Positions 1 through 7,684 of a stretch of DNA of 9,056 nt are shown in pieces. The DNA lies in the NCBI GenBank assembly GCA_934465125.1, contig CAKSKO010000035.1, positions 1 to 9,056 on the forward strand. The letters are read 5' to 3'. Under the pieces are notes generated by a model. That model searched no databases, was not told the origin of the DNA, and saw nothing but the letters and a program-made list of their open reading frames with translations. Within the stretch, counting starts at the first letter, position 1, and each line of letters begins with the position of its first letter. Made by a program: the position numbers and the translations under genes. The DNA comes from an uncultured Eubacteriales bacterium (GTDB taxonomy: Bacteria; Bacillota; Clostridia; Oscillospirales; Acutalibacteraceae).

Positions 1-1324
1 CATGTAAAAATAGCAATTCTTCCTTGATGTTTTCATTGGTATTATGTAATCTTGCTTCTTCACCTTTAAAAATCGGTCCAAATGCGACTCCTTTTCCCAA
101 GAGCGTCCGCGCGTAGGTACCACCCCCTGTTGCATAAAGCTCCGGTTCTTTGCCTGTGATTTCTCTGTAAGCTTGTTTCAGCAGCGGAATCGGCATTTGT
201 TCTTCTCGCAGAAACAACGGTTTCTGATGGTTTATAATTTTTGCAGAAATTCCTTCGTTTTCTGCTCTTTTTCGGATCGTTGCAAAAATCTCCTCCCCAT
301 CTGCTGTCACTGGATAACGGATATCAAGTTTCGCGGTTGCGCCTTTATCACCAATATCAACCGTTCCGACATTGATTGTAAGCTCTCCCGACTCTTTGTC
401 ATGTTTTTTAATACCCATAGAAGCTCCATGGATCTCGAGACCAATTGTTGCGTCGATGAACGCACAGATTTTTCCAAGCACCTTATGCCCAAAGTTAGAA
501 GCTAGAAGACGAATCAGATGTGTCGCGGCATTGAATCCTTGATCGGCTTCAGCCGCGTGTGCCGCCGCCCCTTTTGAGATAATCATAAGTCCGTCGATTG
601 TATAACGGAACTCATACTCTCCTATTTTCGCATCCGCTAAGCGCTGAAGTTGATGGTCCTCGTTCTCTGTGCAATTGAGCAATACATACGCTTTATCCGG
701 CACGGTATTGATCGCACTACCCGCGTGGAATTCTGTCAGAGTTGTTCCGTCATGCTGCTCCAAGGAGAGTTCTATTTGCAAAATCCCTTTTTCTCTGTTG
801 CAAATTCCATAGTTTGAATCAGGGGTAAACGCCAGATCGGGTAATTCTTCTTCTCCAAAATACTCTGCCATATCATTCATTCCAGATTCTTCTCCTGCTC
901 CAAAGATGGTTCTCAGCTTTCTGACTGGTACTACCTTCTCTTCTTGCAATACTTTTAAACAGTAAAGTGCGATAATCGCGGCACCTTTATCGTCGGCAAC
1001 ACCTCTTCCAAAAAGTATGCCGTCTTTTTCTGTTAGCACAAATGGATCACTATCCCATCCGTCCCCTGCAGGAACAACGTCGACATGCGTCAATACCGCT
1101 GCGAGTTCTTCTCCTTCTCCGTACTCGGCGTGCCCCGCTGCATTTCCAACCCTTGCTGTAGCAAGCCCCATCGAAGACGCTTTTTTTAAGATCCAATCAA
1201 GCGCTTCTTCTCCTGCAAAACTGTCGGGCTGAGCGTCTCTTGTGCAAGACCGTATCTGAATCAATGCTCTAAGATCTTTCATTATTTCATCCCGATATTT
1301 GAGTATCTTCTGACCAAAGCTCAT
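1..1324 (-). CDS. pepV: PepV-like M20 family dipeptidase, 3' end cut by the window edge
   Basis: The translated minus-strand frame is open from an ATG at 1322-1324 to position 1, giving 441 residues without a stop. It matches the PepV/Sapep branch of the M20 zinc metallopeptidases, cytoplasmic enzymes that cleave dipeptides and similar short peptides. The metal and catalytic set is visible: THVDVVP (His80, Asp82), GRGVADDKG (Asp111/112), GAGEES (Glu145/146), FTPDSN (Asp169) and, near the end, RLHNTNE (His427). GGGTYAR, typical of this branch, lies about 30 residues before His427. L. lactis and L. delbrueckii PepV are about 470 residues, so only some 20-25 C-terminal residues should be missing. 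An AGGGGAG ribosome binding site sits about 8 bases before the ATG. The gene follows the YfhO gene on the same strand after 112 bases. Family assignment is firm; substrate range cannot be read from sequence. Confidence 0.93.
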   Translation of the reverse strand, partial: MSFGQKILKYRDEIMKDLRALIQIRSCTRDAQPDSFAGEEALDWILKKASSMGLATARVGNAAGHAEYGEGEELAAVLTHVDVVPAGDGWDSDPFVLTEKDGILFGRGVADDKGAAIIALYCLKVLQEEKVVPVRKLRTIFGAGEESGMNDMAEYFGEEELPDLAFTPDSNYGICNREKGILQIELSLEQHDGTTLTEFHAGSAINTVPDKAYVLLNCTENEDHQLQRLADAKIGEYEFRYTIDGLMIISKGAAAHAAEADQGFNAATHLIRLLASNFGHKVLGKICAFIDATIGLEIHGASMGIKKHDKESGELTINVGTVDIGDKGATAKLDIRYPVTADGEEIFATIRKRAENEGISAKIINHQKPLFLREEQMPIPLLKQAYREITGKEPELYATGGGTYARTLLGKGVAFGPIFKGEEARLHNTNENIKEELLFLH

Positions 1325-1359
1325 CAAATAAACTCCCCTTACATAATTTTGTCGCTGTT

Positions 1360-1388
1360 ATTATACAACATAAATAGCAATTAGACCA
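1360..1388 (-). promoter_or_regulatory. Candidate promoter of the pepV-like gene
   Basis: On the minus strand a perfect TATAAT (1360-1365) lies 35 bases before the dipeptidase ATG. Seventeen bases upstream is TGGTCT (1383-1388), which matches only three of six positions of TTGACA. The -10 is strong and the -35 weak. It lies in the gap after the YfhO stop, so the dipeptidase can probably be transcribed alone as well as by readthrough. Confidence 0.5.
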
Positions 1389-1436
1389 GACAATTACAAT
1401 CATTTAATCTTTTTATTTCGTTTCTTGGAAAATATA

Positions 1437-3878
1437 TCACTTTATGCCGCTCTGATAGTTTTTTAAAATCTTTTGATCCTGTTGCGTTGCAGGATAGTAC
1501 CTACCTCCAATTCTCTCCTTTCTATTTCTTTTGCTCCAGATCGCATACCCTGCAAAAATTGCTGCTGCTCCAATGCTAACAAACGTCCCAGGCAATAGTC
1601 CCGGTGTTTGATACGTGAAATGGATCGTACTTTTGATCCCCTTTGGTACCCTGACGGCCATAAACCCAATATTTACTTTTTGAATTTCTTCAGGCACCCC
1701 ATTTACAGTGGCTGACCATCCCTTTTCATATGGGACGCTGAAAAATACCAACCGGTCTTTTTCGTCTGAAATATCAATTTCAGCCGTAAACTCATTTTTC
1801 CCCCGTTTAAAAGAGGAACAAGCCATTTGTTTTCTTTTGTTGCAATCCTCAAAATAGGCGTTTTCTGTATATAAAAGCGCACTGGGGTTACCAATTGGTT
1901 TTAAAATATCCTTATTTTTGTTCACACCTTCATCATCCAAGACAATTGCCTTTAAAAGAAGTAGATGTCTGTTCGCTTCATCCACTCCATCATACTGCTT
2001 CTTGGTAACATAATTATCGTAGCTGAAACCATATGGGATATAATAGCGGTTTTCAAAAATCGCAAAATTATGTTGCGTATCATAATAATCCCAGCCCGGC
2101 ATCAGCGTTTGTCCGCTCACCGTTTGAAATGATTTGTCGTCGGCTGTATCGTCAAACAACCAGCGGCACGAGGTGAGTGCGCGCAAGCCATACGGTTTCG
2201 TATCCGGTCTTGAACCGACGTCGCGTTTGACCCCTATCGTTGGGTAAAATTCCATGATCGAACCAGGTACAATGCTATGAAACGCCTGAATCGTCGGCAG
2301 TTGCCAGAACATCGCAAGATTATCCATCCCGTTGTAGACGTCTACCCTACAATTTTTTGTATCGGGTAAATTGAACTTCTGCTTCTGCCCCAAGCAATAC
2401 GGAATGATATAATTATGGGTGCTGTAGGACTGTGATTTACCGAGTCCTATGATATAAGTCGATGTAACAAACGTCACAACAACGAGACTAACTGTAGCGA
2501 CCCGACAAAACTGTTTCTGCTCCTTTTTATAATATTTCAGAAGAAATGCCAATAGTACAAGGCTTAAAACGGCAAAACCAACATAGATCCAAAATCGGTC
2601 TGGGTACGCCATTAATCCAATCGTTGTTTTTTTATTGTTGCCTGAACCTGTTGTCTTTGGCAATAATCCAATCGGCAGTGCAATCGCTAAGGTAATGACG
2701 GCTGTTGATTTGATCGCTCGCTTCCAATCGATTCCCGCGCTTTCCAAAGACAAAAGCGTACAAAGACTCATCATTAAGGTAATCATATAAAACCATCTTG
2801 CGTAGTATGCTGAATTGAACAGCTGGAACGCACTGTTTAAAATAGGGATCATCGCCATGAGAAATAGAATCGGCAAAAGCCGCTTGAGCCAATGATCCTT
2901 CTTCCTCTGCATCCACGCGATTACACCAACCATGCTAAATAACGGCAAATACGCACCCAAAGACGCCCATTTTGCATCAGAATCCGGCGTAAAGTTCGGG
3001 CGCGCGGGGATATCCGGTGGGAAGAAAAAGCTTTGTAAAATATGAATATACCTCTGCTCGTGGCTGTATAACAGCGCGCCCCAGCCACTCGGCGGATTAC
3101 TCACGCGCGGATTTTGTATGACAGCAAGGATCGTCGGGAAAAGTACAACTGCCGTCATAAGCACCCCAATTACCGATTCAAACAGTAAAACCAAAAACCC
3201 CTTTATGCTGCATCGATACGTCCCCATAAACATCTTTACAATCCAATATAAAAGCAAAAAAACAACTTGCCCCACAAAAAAATAATAATTGATGAAACAC
3301 GAAGCGAATACCATGAAAGCAAATATTCCCCGGCGCTTTTGATACATAAAAGCGTCGAGCGCCCAAAGCAGAAGAGGGAAGATAATAATTGCTTCATGAA
3401 AATGGTTGAAGAAGATATTATAGATTGAAAAACCCGAAAAAGCATAAAGCGCTGCGGCGAGCACTGCAAAATTTTGATTTTTGGCATATCGTTTTAAATA
3501 AATATAAGCGGTAAGCGAAGCACAACCGAATTTGAGGATAAGCAACGGGCCCATAAGATAGGGTACTGCAGTGCTGGAAAATGGAAGTGTCAACCAGAAA
3601 AACGGGCTTGTCAGCAAATAAAATGTATAAGATCCGATCAAGTTAACCCCTAAGTCTGTATTCCAATTCCAGAAGAACTCGCCATTTCGGATCGCATCGT
3701 GCACCATATTATAAAACGGAATTTGCTGCACATTAAAATCCCCATAGTAAAGAAAATATCCCTTATCGTATAAAATAAACGGGAGAAAAAACAAAAAGGA
3801 AACAAACACCCCGTATAAAAAAGCTTTTACATAATATTGATTTTCCTCAAAAAATACCTTTTGTTTTGTTAGCTTCAA
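1437..3878 (-). CDS. yfhO: YfhO family polytopic membrane protein (putative GT-C type glycosyltransferase)
   Basis: This 813-residue protein has a charged N-terminus, then many hydrophobic segments across roughly residues 18-480, a large polar and presumably extracytoplasmic region at about 485-765, and a final membrane segment near 770-790 followed by a basic tail. This layout and the early motif YGDFNVQQIPFY (Asp47, Gln51, Gln52), followed by a GVNLIGSYTFYLLTSPF stretch, are characteristic of the YfhO family. In Bacillus subtilis YfhO works with CsbB and GtcA in adding GlcNAc to lipoteichoic acid, and is thought to transfer the sugar from a lipid carrier outside the membrane. Other family members decorate other envelope polymers, so the acceptor here is unknown. 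The start is TTG at 3876-3878, chosen because GGAGGTG lies 6 bases upstream. No csbB- or gtcA-like gene is in the window. The dipeptidase gene follows 112 bases downstream with no obvious terminator between. Confidence 0.88.
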   Translation of the reverse strand: MKLTKQKVFFEENQYYVKAFLYGVFVSFLFFLPFILYDKGYFLYYGDFNVQQIPFYNMVHDAIRNGEFFWNWNTDLGVNLIGSYTFYLLTSPFFWLTLPFSSTAVPYLMGPLLILKFGCASLTAYIYLKRYAKNQNFAVLAAALYAFSGFSIYNIFFNHFHEAIIIFPLLLWALDAFMYQKRRGIFAFMVFASCFINYYFFVGQVVFLLLYWIVKMFMGTYRCSIKGFLVLLFESVIGVLMTAVVLFPTILAVIQNPRVSNPPSGWGALLYSHEQRYIHILQSFFFPPDIPARPNFTPDSDAKWASLGAYLPLFSMVGVIAWMQRKKDHWLKRLLPILFLMAMIPILNSAFQLFNSAYYARWFYMITLMMSLCTLLSLESAGIDWKRAIKSTAVITLAIALPIGLLPKTTGSGNNKKTTIGLMAYPDRFWIYVGFAVLSLVLLAFLLKYYKKEQKQFCRVATVSLVVVTFVTSTYIIGLGKSQSYSTHNYIIPYCLGQKQKFNLPDTKNCRVDVYNGMDNLAMFWQLPTIQAFHSIVPGSIMEFYPTIGVKRDVGSRPDTKPYGLRALTSCRWLFDDTADDKSFQTVSGQTLMPGWDYYDTQHNFAIFENRYYIPYGFSYDNYVTKKQYDGVDEANRHLLLLKAIVLDDEGVNKNKDILKPIGNPSALLYTENAYFEDCNKRKQMACSSFKRGKNEFTAEIDISDEKDRLVFFSVPYEKGWSATVNGVPEEIQKVNIGFMAVRVPKGIKSTIHFTYQTPGLLPGTFVSIGAAAIFAGYAIWSKRNRKERIGGRYYPATQQDQKILKNYQSGIK

Positions 3879-3884
3879 GCTTTA

Positions 3885-3891
3885 CACCTCC
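3885..3891 (-). promoter_or_regulatory. Strong ribosome binding site fixing the TTG start of yfhO
   Basis: GGAGGTG on the minus strand ends 6 bases before TTG (3876-3878). No in-frame ATG offers comparable spacing, so the TTG is the likely initiator. Confidence 0.8.
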
Positions 3892-3937
3892 GTTAATAGC
3901 TCTCTTACTCTCTATTTTTAAAAATTAATTTTACCAT

Positions 3938-3943
3938 ATTATA
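3938..3943 (-). promoter_or_regulatory. Candidate extended -10 promoter of yfhO
   Basis: On the minus strand TGATATAAT contains a perfect -10 hexamer (3938-3943) preceded by the TGn extension. No good -35 lies 16-18 bases upstream (T-rich CCTTTT region), which fits an extended -10 promoter. The predicted leader is about 50-55 bases. Confidence 0.55.
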
Positions 3944-3988
3944 TCATAAATTTCGCTCAAAAAAGGAATCATAGAAGAAGTTCTTTTT

Positions 3989-4009
3989 CTTTGTATTATC
4001 TTTGTATTA
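3989..4009 (+). repeat. Two tandem copies of CTTTGTATTA in the divergent promoter region
   Basis: CTTTGTATTA occurs at 3989-3998 and again at 4000-4009, an exact repeat with an 11-base period, roughly one helical turn. It sits between the yfhO promoter on the minus strand and the yfbR promoter on the plus strand. It could be a binding site for a regulator or simply a short AT-rich duplication. Confidence 0.6.
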
Positions 4010-4031
4010 ATATTGGAGTATTCATAGTTTT

Positions 4032-4060
4032 TTAACAACTATTTCCGTGATCTTTAGTAT
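4032..4060 (+). promoter_or_regulatory. Candidate sigma-A-like promoter of the yfbR gene
   Basis: TTAACA (4032-4037) is followed after exactly 17 bases by TAGTAT (4055-4060). The -35 matches five of six consensus positions and the -10 four of six. The leader to the GTG start would be about 55 bases. It faces away from the yfhO promoter. Confidence 0.55.
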
Positions 4061-4120
4061 GCTTAAAAAATAAATTATTTTACGCTTTTAGTTCCAAAAA
4101 ACGGAAAGCAGGGGGATTTT

Positions 4121-4708
4121 GTGAAACATTCGCATTTTTTTGCAAAGCTATCGAGGATGAAATACATTAATCGTTGGGGATTGATGCGCGCCACACGGGA
4201 AGAAAACCTGAGTGAACATTCGTTAGAGACCAGCCTCATCGCACATGCACTCGCCGTGTTGCACAATAAACGGTTTCATGGGCATGTGAATACAGAACGG
4301 GTAGCTCTTTTGGCTTTATTTCACGATGCAACCGAGGTATTAACCGGAGATTTACCTACTCCGATTAAATATTACAACCCAGAAATTAGAAATTCGTATA
4401 AAGAGGTCGAAACTGTCGCAAAAGAAAAACTTCTTTCTTCTTTGCCCTGCGATCTTCAAGACGTTTACCAGCCTTTACTGCATGAAACCGCGCAGGAGAA
4501 GGAGCTTTGGCGTTTTGTAAAGGCGGCGGACAAGCTTTCTGCACTTATTAAATGTGTGGAAGAAAAACGAATGGGCAATGATGAATTTATCGAAGCAGAA
4601 CAAACGATCAGAAAAACACTTTACTCTATGAATTCCCCGGAAGTCTTCTGTTTTTTAGAAGAATTTCTTCCGTCGTATTGCTTGACCCTAGATGAGCAGG
4701 AAAAATAA
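4121..4708 (+). CDS. yfbR: YfbR-type HD-domain 5'-deoxynucleotidase
   Basis: The 195-residue product aligns by eye without gaps to E. coli YfbR (199 residues) over at least the first 85 positions: the same KxSHFFAxLSR opening, INRW, SEHSL, ALLAxxHDAxEVLTGDLPTPxKY blocks. YfbR hydrolyses deoxynucleoside 5'-monophosphates to deoxynucleosides and phosphate in the cytoplasm, using a divalent metal, and takes part in dNMP turnover and thymidylate supply. The HD metal ligands His33, His68, Asp69 and Asp137 fall at the same numbers as in the E. coli enzyme, as do Arg18-Trp19, Glu72 and Asp77. The start is GTG at 4121, with AGGGGG ending 5 bases upstream, and the N-terminus agrees with E. coli. No clear terminator follows; the next gene on the same strand starts 134 bases on with its own promoter. 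Assignment is strong; substrate preference is inferred from the family. Confidence 0.93.
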   Translation: MKHSHFFAKLSRMKYINRWGLMRATREENLSEHSLETSLIAHALAVLHNKRFHGHVNTERVALLALFHDATEVLTGDLPTPIKYYNPEIRNSYKEVETVAKEKLLSSLPCDLQDVYQPLLHETAQEKELWRFVKAADKLSALIKCVEEKRMGNDEFIEAEQTIRKTLYSMNSPEVFCFLEEFLPSYCLTLDEQEK

Positions 4709-4736
4709 TCACTCATCAGTAATCTGATCAAAATAT

Positions 4737-4765
4737 TTGATTTTATCTATGTTTTGAAGTATAAT
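4737..4765 (+). promoter_or_regulatory. Strong candidate promoter of the LCP gene
   Basis: TTGATT (4737-4742) and a perfect TATAAT (4760-4765) are separated by 17 bases. The leader to the ATG would be about 70 bases and contains an inverted repeat. The promoter begins only 28 bases after the yfbR stop, so the LCP gene is probably expressed independently. Confidence 0.7.
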
Positions 4766-4786
4766 GGCAGTATTAATCTAATCATC

Positions 4787-4807
4787 ATATGAATAAAAGA
4801 TTCATAT
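4787..4807 (+). repeat. Inverted repeat in the LCP leader
   Basis: ATATGAAT (4787-4794) and ATTCATAT (4800-4807) form a perfect 8-bp stem with loop AAAAG. It lies between the -10 and the ribosome binding site, about 18 bases before AGGAG. It has no run of T after it, so it is not a terminator; it could be an operator or a weak mRNA hairpin. Confidence 0.5.
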
Positions 4808-4842
4808 CAGGAATATAGAAAAAGCAGGAGCGTGAACAGACA

Positions 4843-5994
4843 ATGGCGTCTCATTCAAACAAAGGAAACAATACCGGTAGACGTGATGACTATGGAGATT
4901 CTTATCAATATCGCCAGAGTTCATCACATTATGAAGATATCTATTCTGGAAATAAACGGAAAAAACAAAAAACCGGATCAAAAAAAGTCCGAAATGTTTT
5001 AATCGTAGTGCTTTCGATTATTTTTGTGATAACAGGAAGCGTCATGGTATATGGTTACAATACGTTGGGGTCTTTAAACTATGATCCTCTAGATAGCAGT
5101 TCGACTGCCAATGGATTAACAAACACCGATGTCGACGACCCATTGCTAGACATTGATATCAACGGAAATAAGCTCCTATCAGACCCAATGGTATTGAATA
5201 TTCTTTTATTTGGATCTGACAGTTATTCCGCAGGAGACAGCGGAAGAGCCGATTCTATTTTGATGGTATCGATCGATAATAGACATAAAAAATTAAAACT
5301 CACTTCTTTTCTTCGCGACATTTATGTCAGCATTCCAGGATACGGCGAAGACAAATTAAATGCGGCTTATGCGTATGGTGGACCGAAACTCGCAATCGAG
5401 ACGATCGAAAGAAATTTTGGCGTTGATGTTGACCGATATGCCGTTGCAGATTTCCCTGGCTTTGAAGCGATCATCAATCGTCTGGGCGGGATTGATTTAG
5501 AACTTACTGCTGAGGAATGTGAATACCTAAACACCCATTGCGACGATCCCAATAAGCTGTATGGCGATGGTATGAAACATTTATCTGGACTTCAAGCATT
5601 GAACCACGCAAGGAACAGGGATAGCATCATGTCTGATTTTGACCGGACCTCCAGACAAAGAGATGTTTTAGGCGCTGTTGTTACCAAGATGAAGACGGCA
5701 AATCTTGCTCAGATAACCGGGATCATCGCAGATGTTGGTCCGATGGTGACAACCAACTTAAAGAAAAATGAGATTGTGACATTAGTAGCAAATTCCATTA
5801 CGTATATGAACTATCCGATGTCGGAGTTCAGTTTGCCTGAACTTGATAATTTTTCGAATGAATATATTGACGGGGCTGCCGTTCTTCTAATCGACGATAT
5901 GGATCAAGCTCGATATGACCTTGCGAAATTTATCTTTGAAGATTCGATTCAGTCAAAGGATGGTACTACAAGTAGTCTGAATTCAACACACTGA
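4843..5994 (+). CDS. LytR-CpsA-Psr (LCP) family cell wall glycopolymer transferase
   Basis: The 383-residue protein has a polar, Gly/Ser/Tyr-rich cytoplasmic N-terminus with a basic cluster at residues 38-50, one membrane segment at about 51-71, a linker, and an extracellular LCP domain at about 117-277. LCP enzymes transfer undecaprenyl-pyrophosphate-linked glycopolymers such as teichoic acids or capsule onto peptidoglycan. Family residues are visible: LLFGSD (Asp126), GRADSI (Arg135, Asp137), SFLRD (Arg158, Asp159), and the ALNHARNRD...DFDRTSRQR block (Arg257, Arg259, Asp265, Arg268, Arg271, Arg273). Residues 278-383 form a C-terminal tail ending in a Ser/Thr-rich stretch. The ATG at 4843 is used because it opens the polar N-terminus, but AGGAG (4826-4830) is 12 bases away, longer than usual. 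A double hairpin follows the stop. The polymer attached is unknown, and genomes of this group usually carry several paralogues, so no specific symbol is given. Confidence 0.93.
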   Translation: MASHSNKGNNTGRRDDYGDSYQYRQSSSHYEDIYSGNKRKKQKTGSKKVRNVLIVVLSIIFVITGSVMVYGYNTLGSLNYDPLDSSSTANGLTNTDVDDPLLDIDINGNKLLSDPMVLNILLFGSDSYSAGDSGRADSILMVSIDNRHKKLKLTSFLRDIYVSIPGYGEDKLNAAYAYGGPKLAIETIERNFGVDVDRYAVADFPGFEAIINRLGGIDLELTAEECEYLNTHCDDPNKLYGDGMKHLSGLQALNHARNRDSIMSDFDRTSRQRDVLGAVVTKMKTANLAQITGIIADVGPMVTTNLKKNEIVTLVANSITYMNYPMSEFSLPELDNFSNEYIDGAAVLLIDDMDQARYDLAKFIFEDSIQSKDGTTSSLNSTH

Positions 5995-6021
5995 AAATAA
6001 GGATTCCATTCGATTTTTATT

Positions 6022-6063
6022 AACAAATAGCCAGCGACAACAAATTGTCGCTGGCTATTTGTT
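6022..6063 (+). terminator. Rho-independent terminator after the LCP gene
   Basis: Two 19-base arms (6022-6040 and 6045-6063) are perfect complements around loop CAAA, with a GC-rich core GCCAGCGAC. The plus-strand 3' side is T-rich (TATTTGTTTC). It begins 27 bases after the LCP stop. Because the arms end in A/T on both sides, it could also act on the opposite strand as a backup. Confidence 0.8.
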
Positions 6064-6072
6064 TCACAATAA

Positions 6073-6109
6073 AAAAGAGAAGCGTATCATTCTAGTATGC
6101 TTCTCTTTT
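6073..6109 (-). terminator. Rho-independent terminator after ktrB
   Basis: A 14-bp stem (6073-6086 with 6096-6109, one G-U pair) around a 9-base loop. On the minus strand the stem ends in CTTCTC followed by a run of six T and then ATTG, the expected form for ending ktrB transcription, 53 bases after its stop. It sits next to the LCP terminator, so convergent transcripts each meet two hairpins. Confidence 0.75.
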
Positions 6110-6162
6110 AACCTGCATACTCCCAGAAATTTTTTGTATTGGAGCAATAAAACAACTATAAT

Positions 6163-7548
6163 CTAACCAACAATAATCTTCGCTTCCGGAAGGATTGTCT
6201 CTGTTCTACGTGCATGCCTCATAGTAAGCGCAAATACAAGAGAAATTGGTCCTACTCTACCAATAAACATTGTAATAATCAGTGCAATCTTAGAAATTGC
6301 AGATAAACTCGTGGTGATTCCTGCTGTAAGGCCTACTGTACCGAATGCTGAAGCAGCCTCAAAAATAATATCTATTGCTGAAAAAGCTTTATGTGCTTCT
6401 GCAGTTTCCATTACACTAGTTGTAATCGCAATAATCAAAAGGGATAATATCGCGATTGACAATGCTTTATAAACCGTTGTCTTCTCAATTCTATGTTTTC
6501 TAACCAGAGTATCCTGGTCACCTTTTAACACACTGCTGACTGTTGCAAGCAGCACAACAAACGTTGTGGTTTTGATTCCTCCGCCTGTTGAGGATGGAGA
6601 GGCTCCAATAAACATTAATATAATTGTTAGGATTTTAGTGATATCATATTCTTCGCCAACTGGGATAGTAAAGAATCCTGCCGTCCTAGCAGCTACCGAT
6701 TGAAAAAATGACGCGTTAAGCTGCTCGAAAAAGTTCATTCCTTTTAACGTATTTTCTCTCTCTAAAAGAAAAAACAAAACACTTCCAACTGCGAGCAATG
6801 TTGCACTTATTTTTAACACAACCACGGAATGAACCGTTAAGCGAGGATGAATCTCCTGTTTCTTGAATCTTTTTAACCCATAAGAATAAATATCGACAAT
6901 AACAACAAATCCAATCCCGCCAATAACAATTAAAAGTGACACCGTTAAGCTGACAATAGGGTCTCCTGCAAAATCAACCAGGCTCATTCCCGGACTTTGA
7001 AACCCCATGATATCAAATCCTGCATTGCAATAAGAGGAGATCGCTGTAAAAATCGAAACCCAAATACCGTAAACACCATATAGCGGAATAAAACGAACAG
7101 CTAGCAACAACGCGCCAACTGCTTCACATGCAAAACTAACAAATAAGATCGTTCGAATCAGATGCGGTGTATCGATCACATTCCCGTTTGTATACTCCTT
7201 GGCGATTTGCAGATCCCTTAATCCAAGCTTTCTTCTTAAAAACAAGGTGACTCCTGTCGTAAACGTAATCAACCCCAATCCCCCAATCTGAATTAAGGTA
7301 ATCATCACTATTTGTCCGAACGCTGACCATTGTGTCCAGGTATCAAACATCGTAAGGCCTGTCACGCAGGTGCAAGAAGTTGCGATAAATAAGCTATCTA
7401 CAACACTGGGCAGCTCTGATGTTCTGGATGAAATCGGCAGCTGAAGCAGAAGCGCTCCAATCAAAATGATGATAAAAAAGCTCGAAACAATCAATCTCAC
7501 CGGAGAAATCTCTTTCAACCGCTCCGTTATTCTTTCAAACCGTCTCAA
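6163..7548 (-). CDS. ktrB: KtrB/TrkH family potassium uptake channel subunit
   Basis: The 461-residue protein is a polytopic membrane protein with four M1-pore-M2 repeats, the architecture of the SKT potassium transporters. It forms the K+ (often Na+-coupled) translocating subunit, normally gated by a cytoplasmic KtrA/TrkA RCK ring. One selectivity-filter glycine is visible per repeat: CVTGLT (Gly64), CNAGFD (Gly177), RTAGFF (Gly291), TVGLT (Gly406). The glycine-rich gating loop after the third pore reads GASPSSTGGGIKTTT (315-329), and the conserved Arg of the last helix is in FIGRVGP (Arg431). Length suits KtrB (about 445-460) rather than TrkH (about 485). The start chosen is TTG at 7546-7548, because GGAGGG lies exactly 6 bases upstream; a frame extending to another TTG at 7575 would translate that site. 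No KtrA/TrkA gene lies in the window, so the RCK partner must be encoded elsewhere (as with KtrC-KtrD in Bacillus). Confidence 0.93.
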   Translation of the reverse strand: MRRFERITERLKEISPVRLIVSSFFIIILIGALLLQLPISSRTSELPSVVDSLFIATSCTCVTGLTMFDTWTQWSAFGQIVMITLIQIGGLGLITFTTGVTLFLRRKLGLRDLQIAKEYTNGNVIDTPHLIRTILFVSFACEAVGALLLAVRFIPLYGVYGIWVSIFTAISSYCNAGFDIMGFQSPGMSLVDFAGDPIVSLTVSLLIVIGGIGFVVIVDIYSYGLKRFKKQEIHPRLTVHSVVVLKISATLLAVGSVLFFLLERENTLKGMNFFEQLNASFFQSVAARTAGFFTIPVGEEYDITKILTIILMFIGASPSSTGGGIKTTTFVVLLATVSSVLKGDQDTLVRKHRIEKTTVYKALSIAILSLLIIAITTSVMETAEAHKAFSAIDIIFEAASAFGTVGLTAGITTSLSAISKIALIITMFIGRVGPISLVFALTMRHARRTETILPEAKIIVG

Positions 7549-7554
7549 AAAATA

Positions 7555-7560
7555 CCCTCC
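7555..7560 (-). promoter_or_regulatory. Ribosome binding site that decides the ktrB start
   Basis: GGAGGG on the minus strand is followed after 6 bases by TTG (7546-7548). The longer open frame, beginning with TTG at 7573-7575, has only AGAGGA about 11 bases upstream and would place this strong site inside codons 5-7. Confidence 0.75.
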
Positions 7561-7594
7561 AGAAAATTCAATCAAATACTTTATAATCCTCTTT

Positions 7595-7600
7595 ATTATA
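7595..7600 (-). promoter_or_regulatory. Candidate -10 element for ktrB
   Basis: A perfect TATAAT on the minus strand (7595-7600) lies 46 bases before the TTG start. Seventeen bases upstream is TGATTG, a poor -35. It is downstream of the small gene's terminator, consistent with separate ktrB transcription. No c-di-AMP riboswitch-sized leader is present. Confidence 0.45.
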
Positions 7601-7684
7601 TAAAATTTAAATAATCACAATCACCAGCCCCCGAAGTTGAAAACTTATTTTCCTCGTTACCAATACAGAGGCAATATTGGCAAT

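Noticed and set aside
173..505. Plus-strand open frame of 110 codons
   Set aside because: It lies opposite the M20 dipeptidase gene, has no recognisable motif, and the minus-strand frame shows the full catalytic set.
1017..1232. Plus-strand Ser/Pro/Ala-rich open frame
   Set aside because: It is the antisense of the dipeptidase metal-site region; its composition is that of a shadow frame.
4715..4728. Hairpin ATCAG-TAAT-CTGAT as a terminator for yfbR
   Set aside because: The stem is 5 bp with no T run, and it overlaps the approach to the LCP promoter; too weak to call.
7660..7680. Inverted repeat CCAATA...TATTGG between ktrB and the small gene
   Set aside because: It has only a 6-bp AT-rich stem with a 9-base loop and no T run; likely chance.
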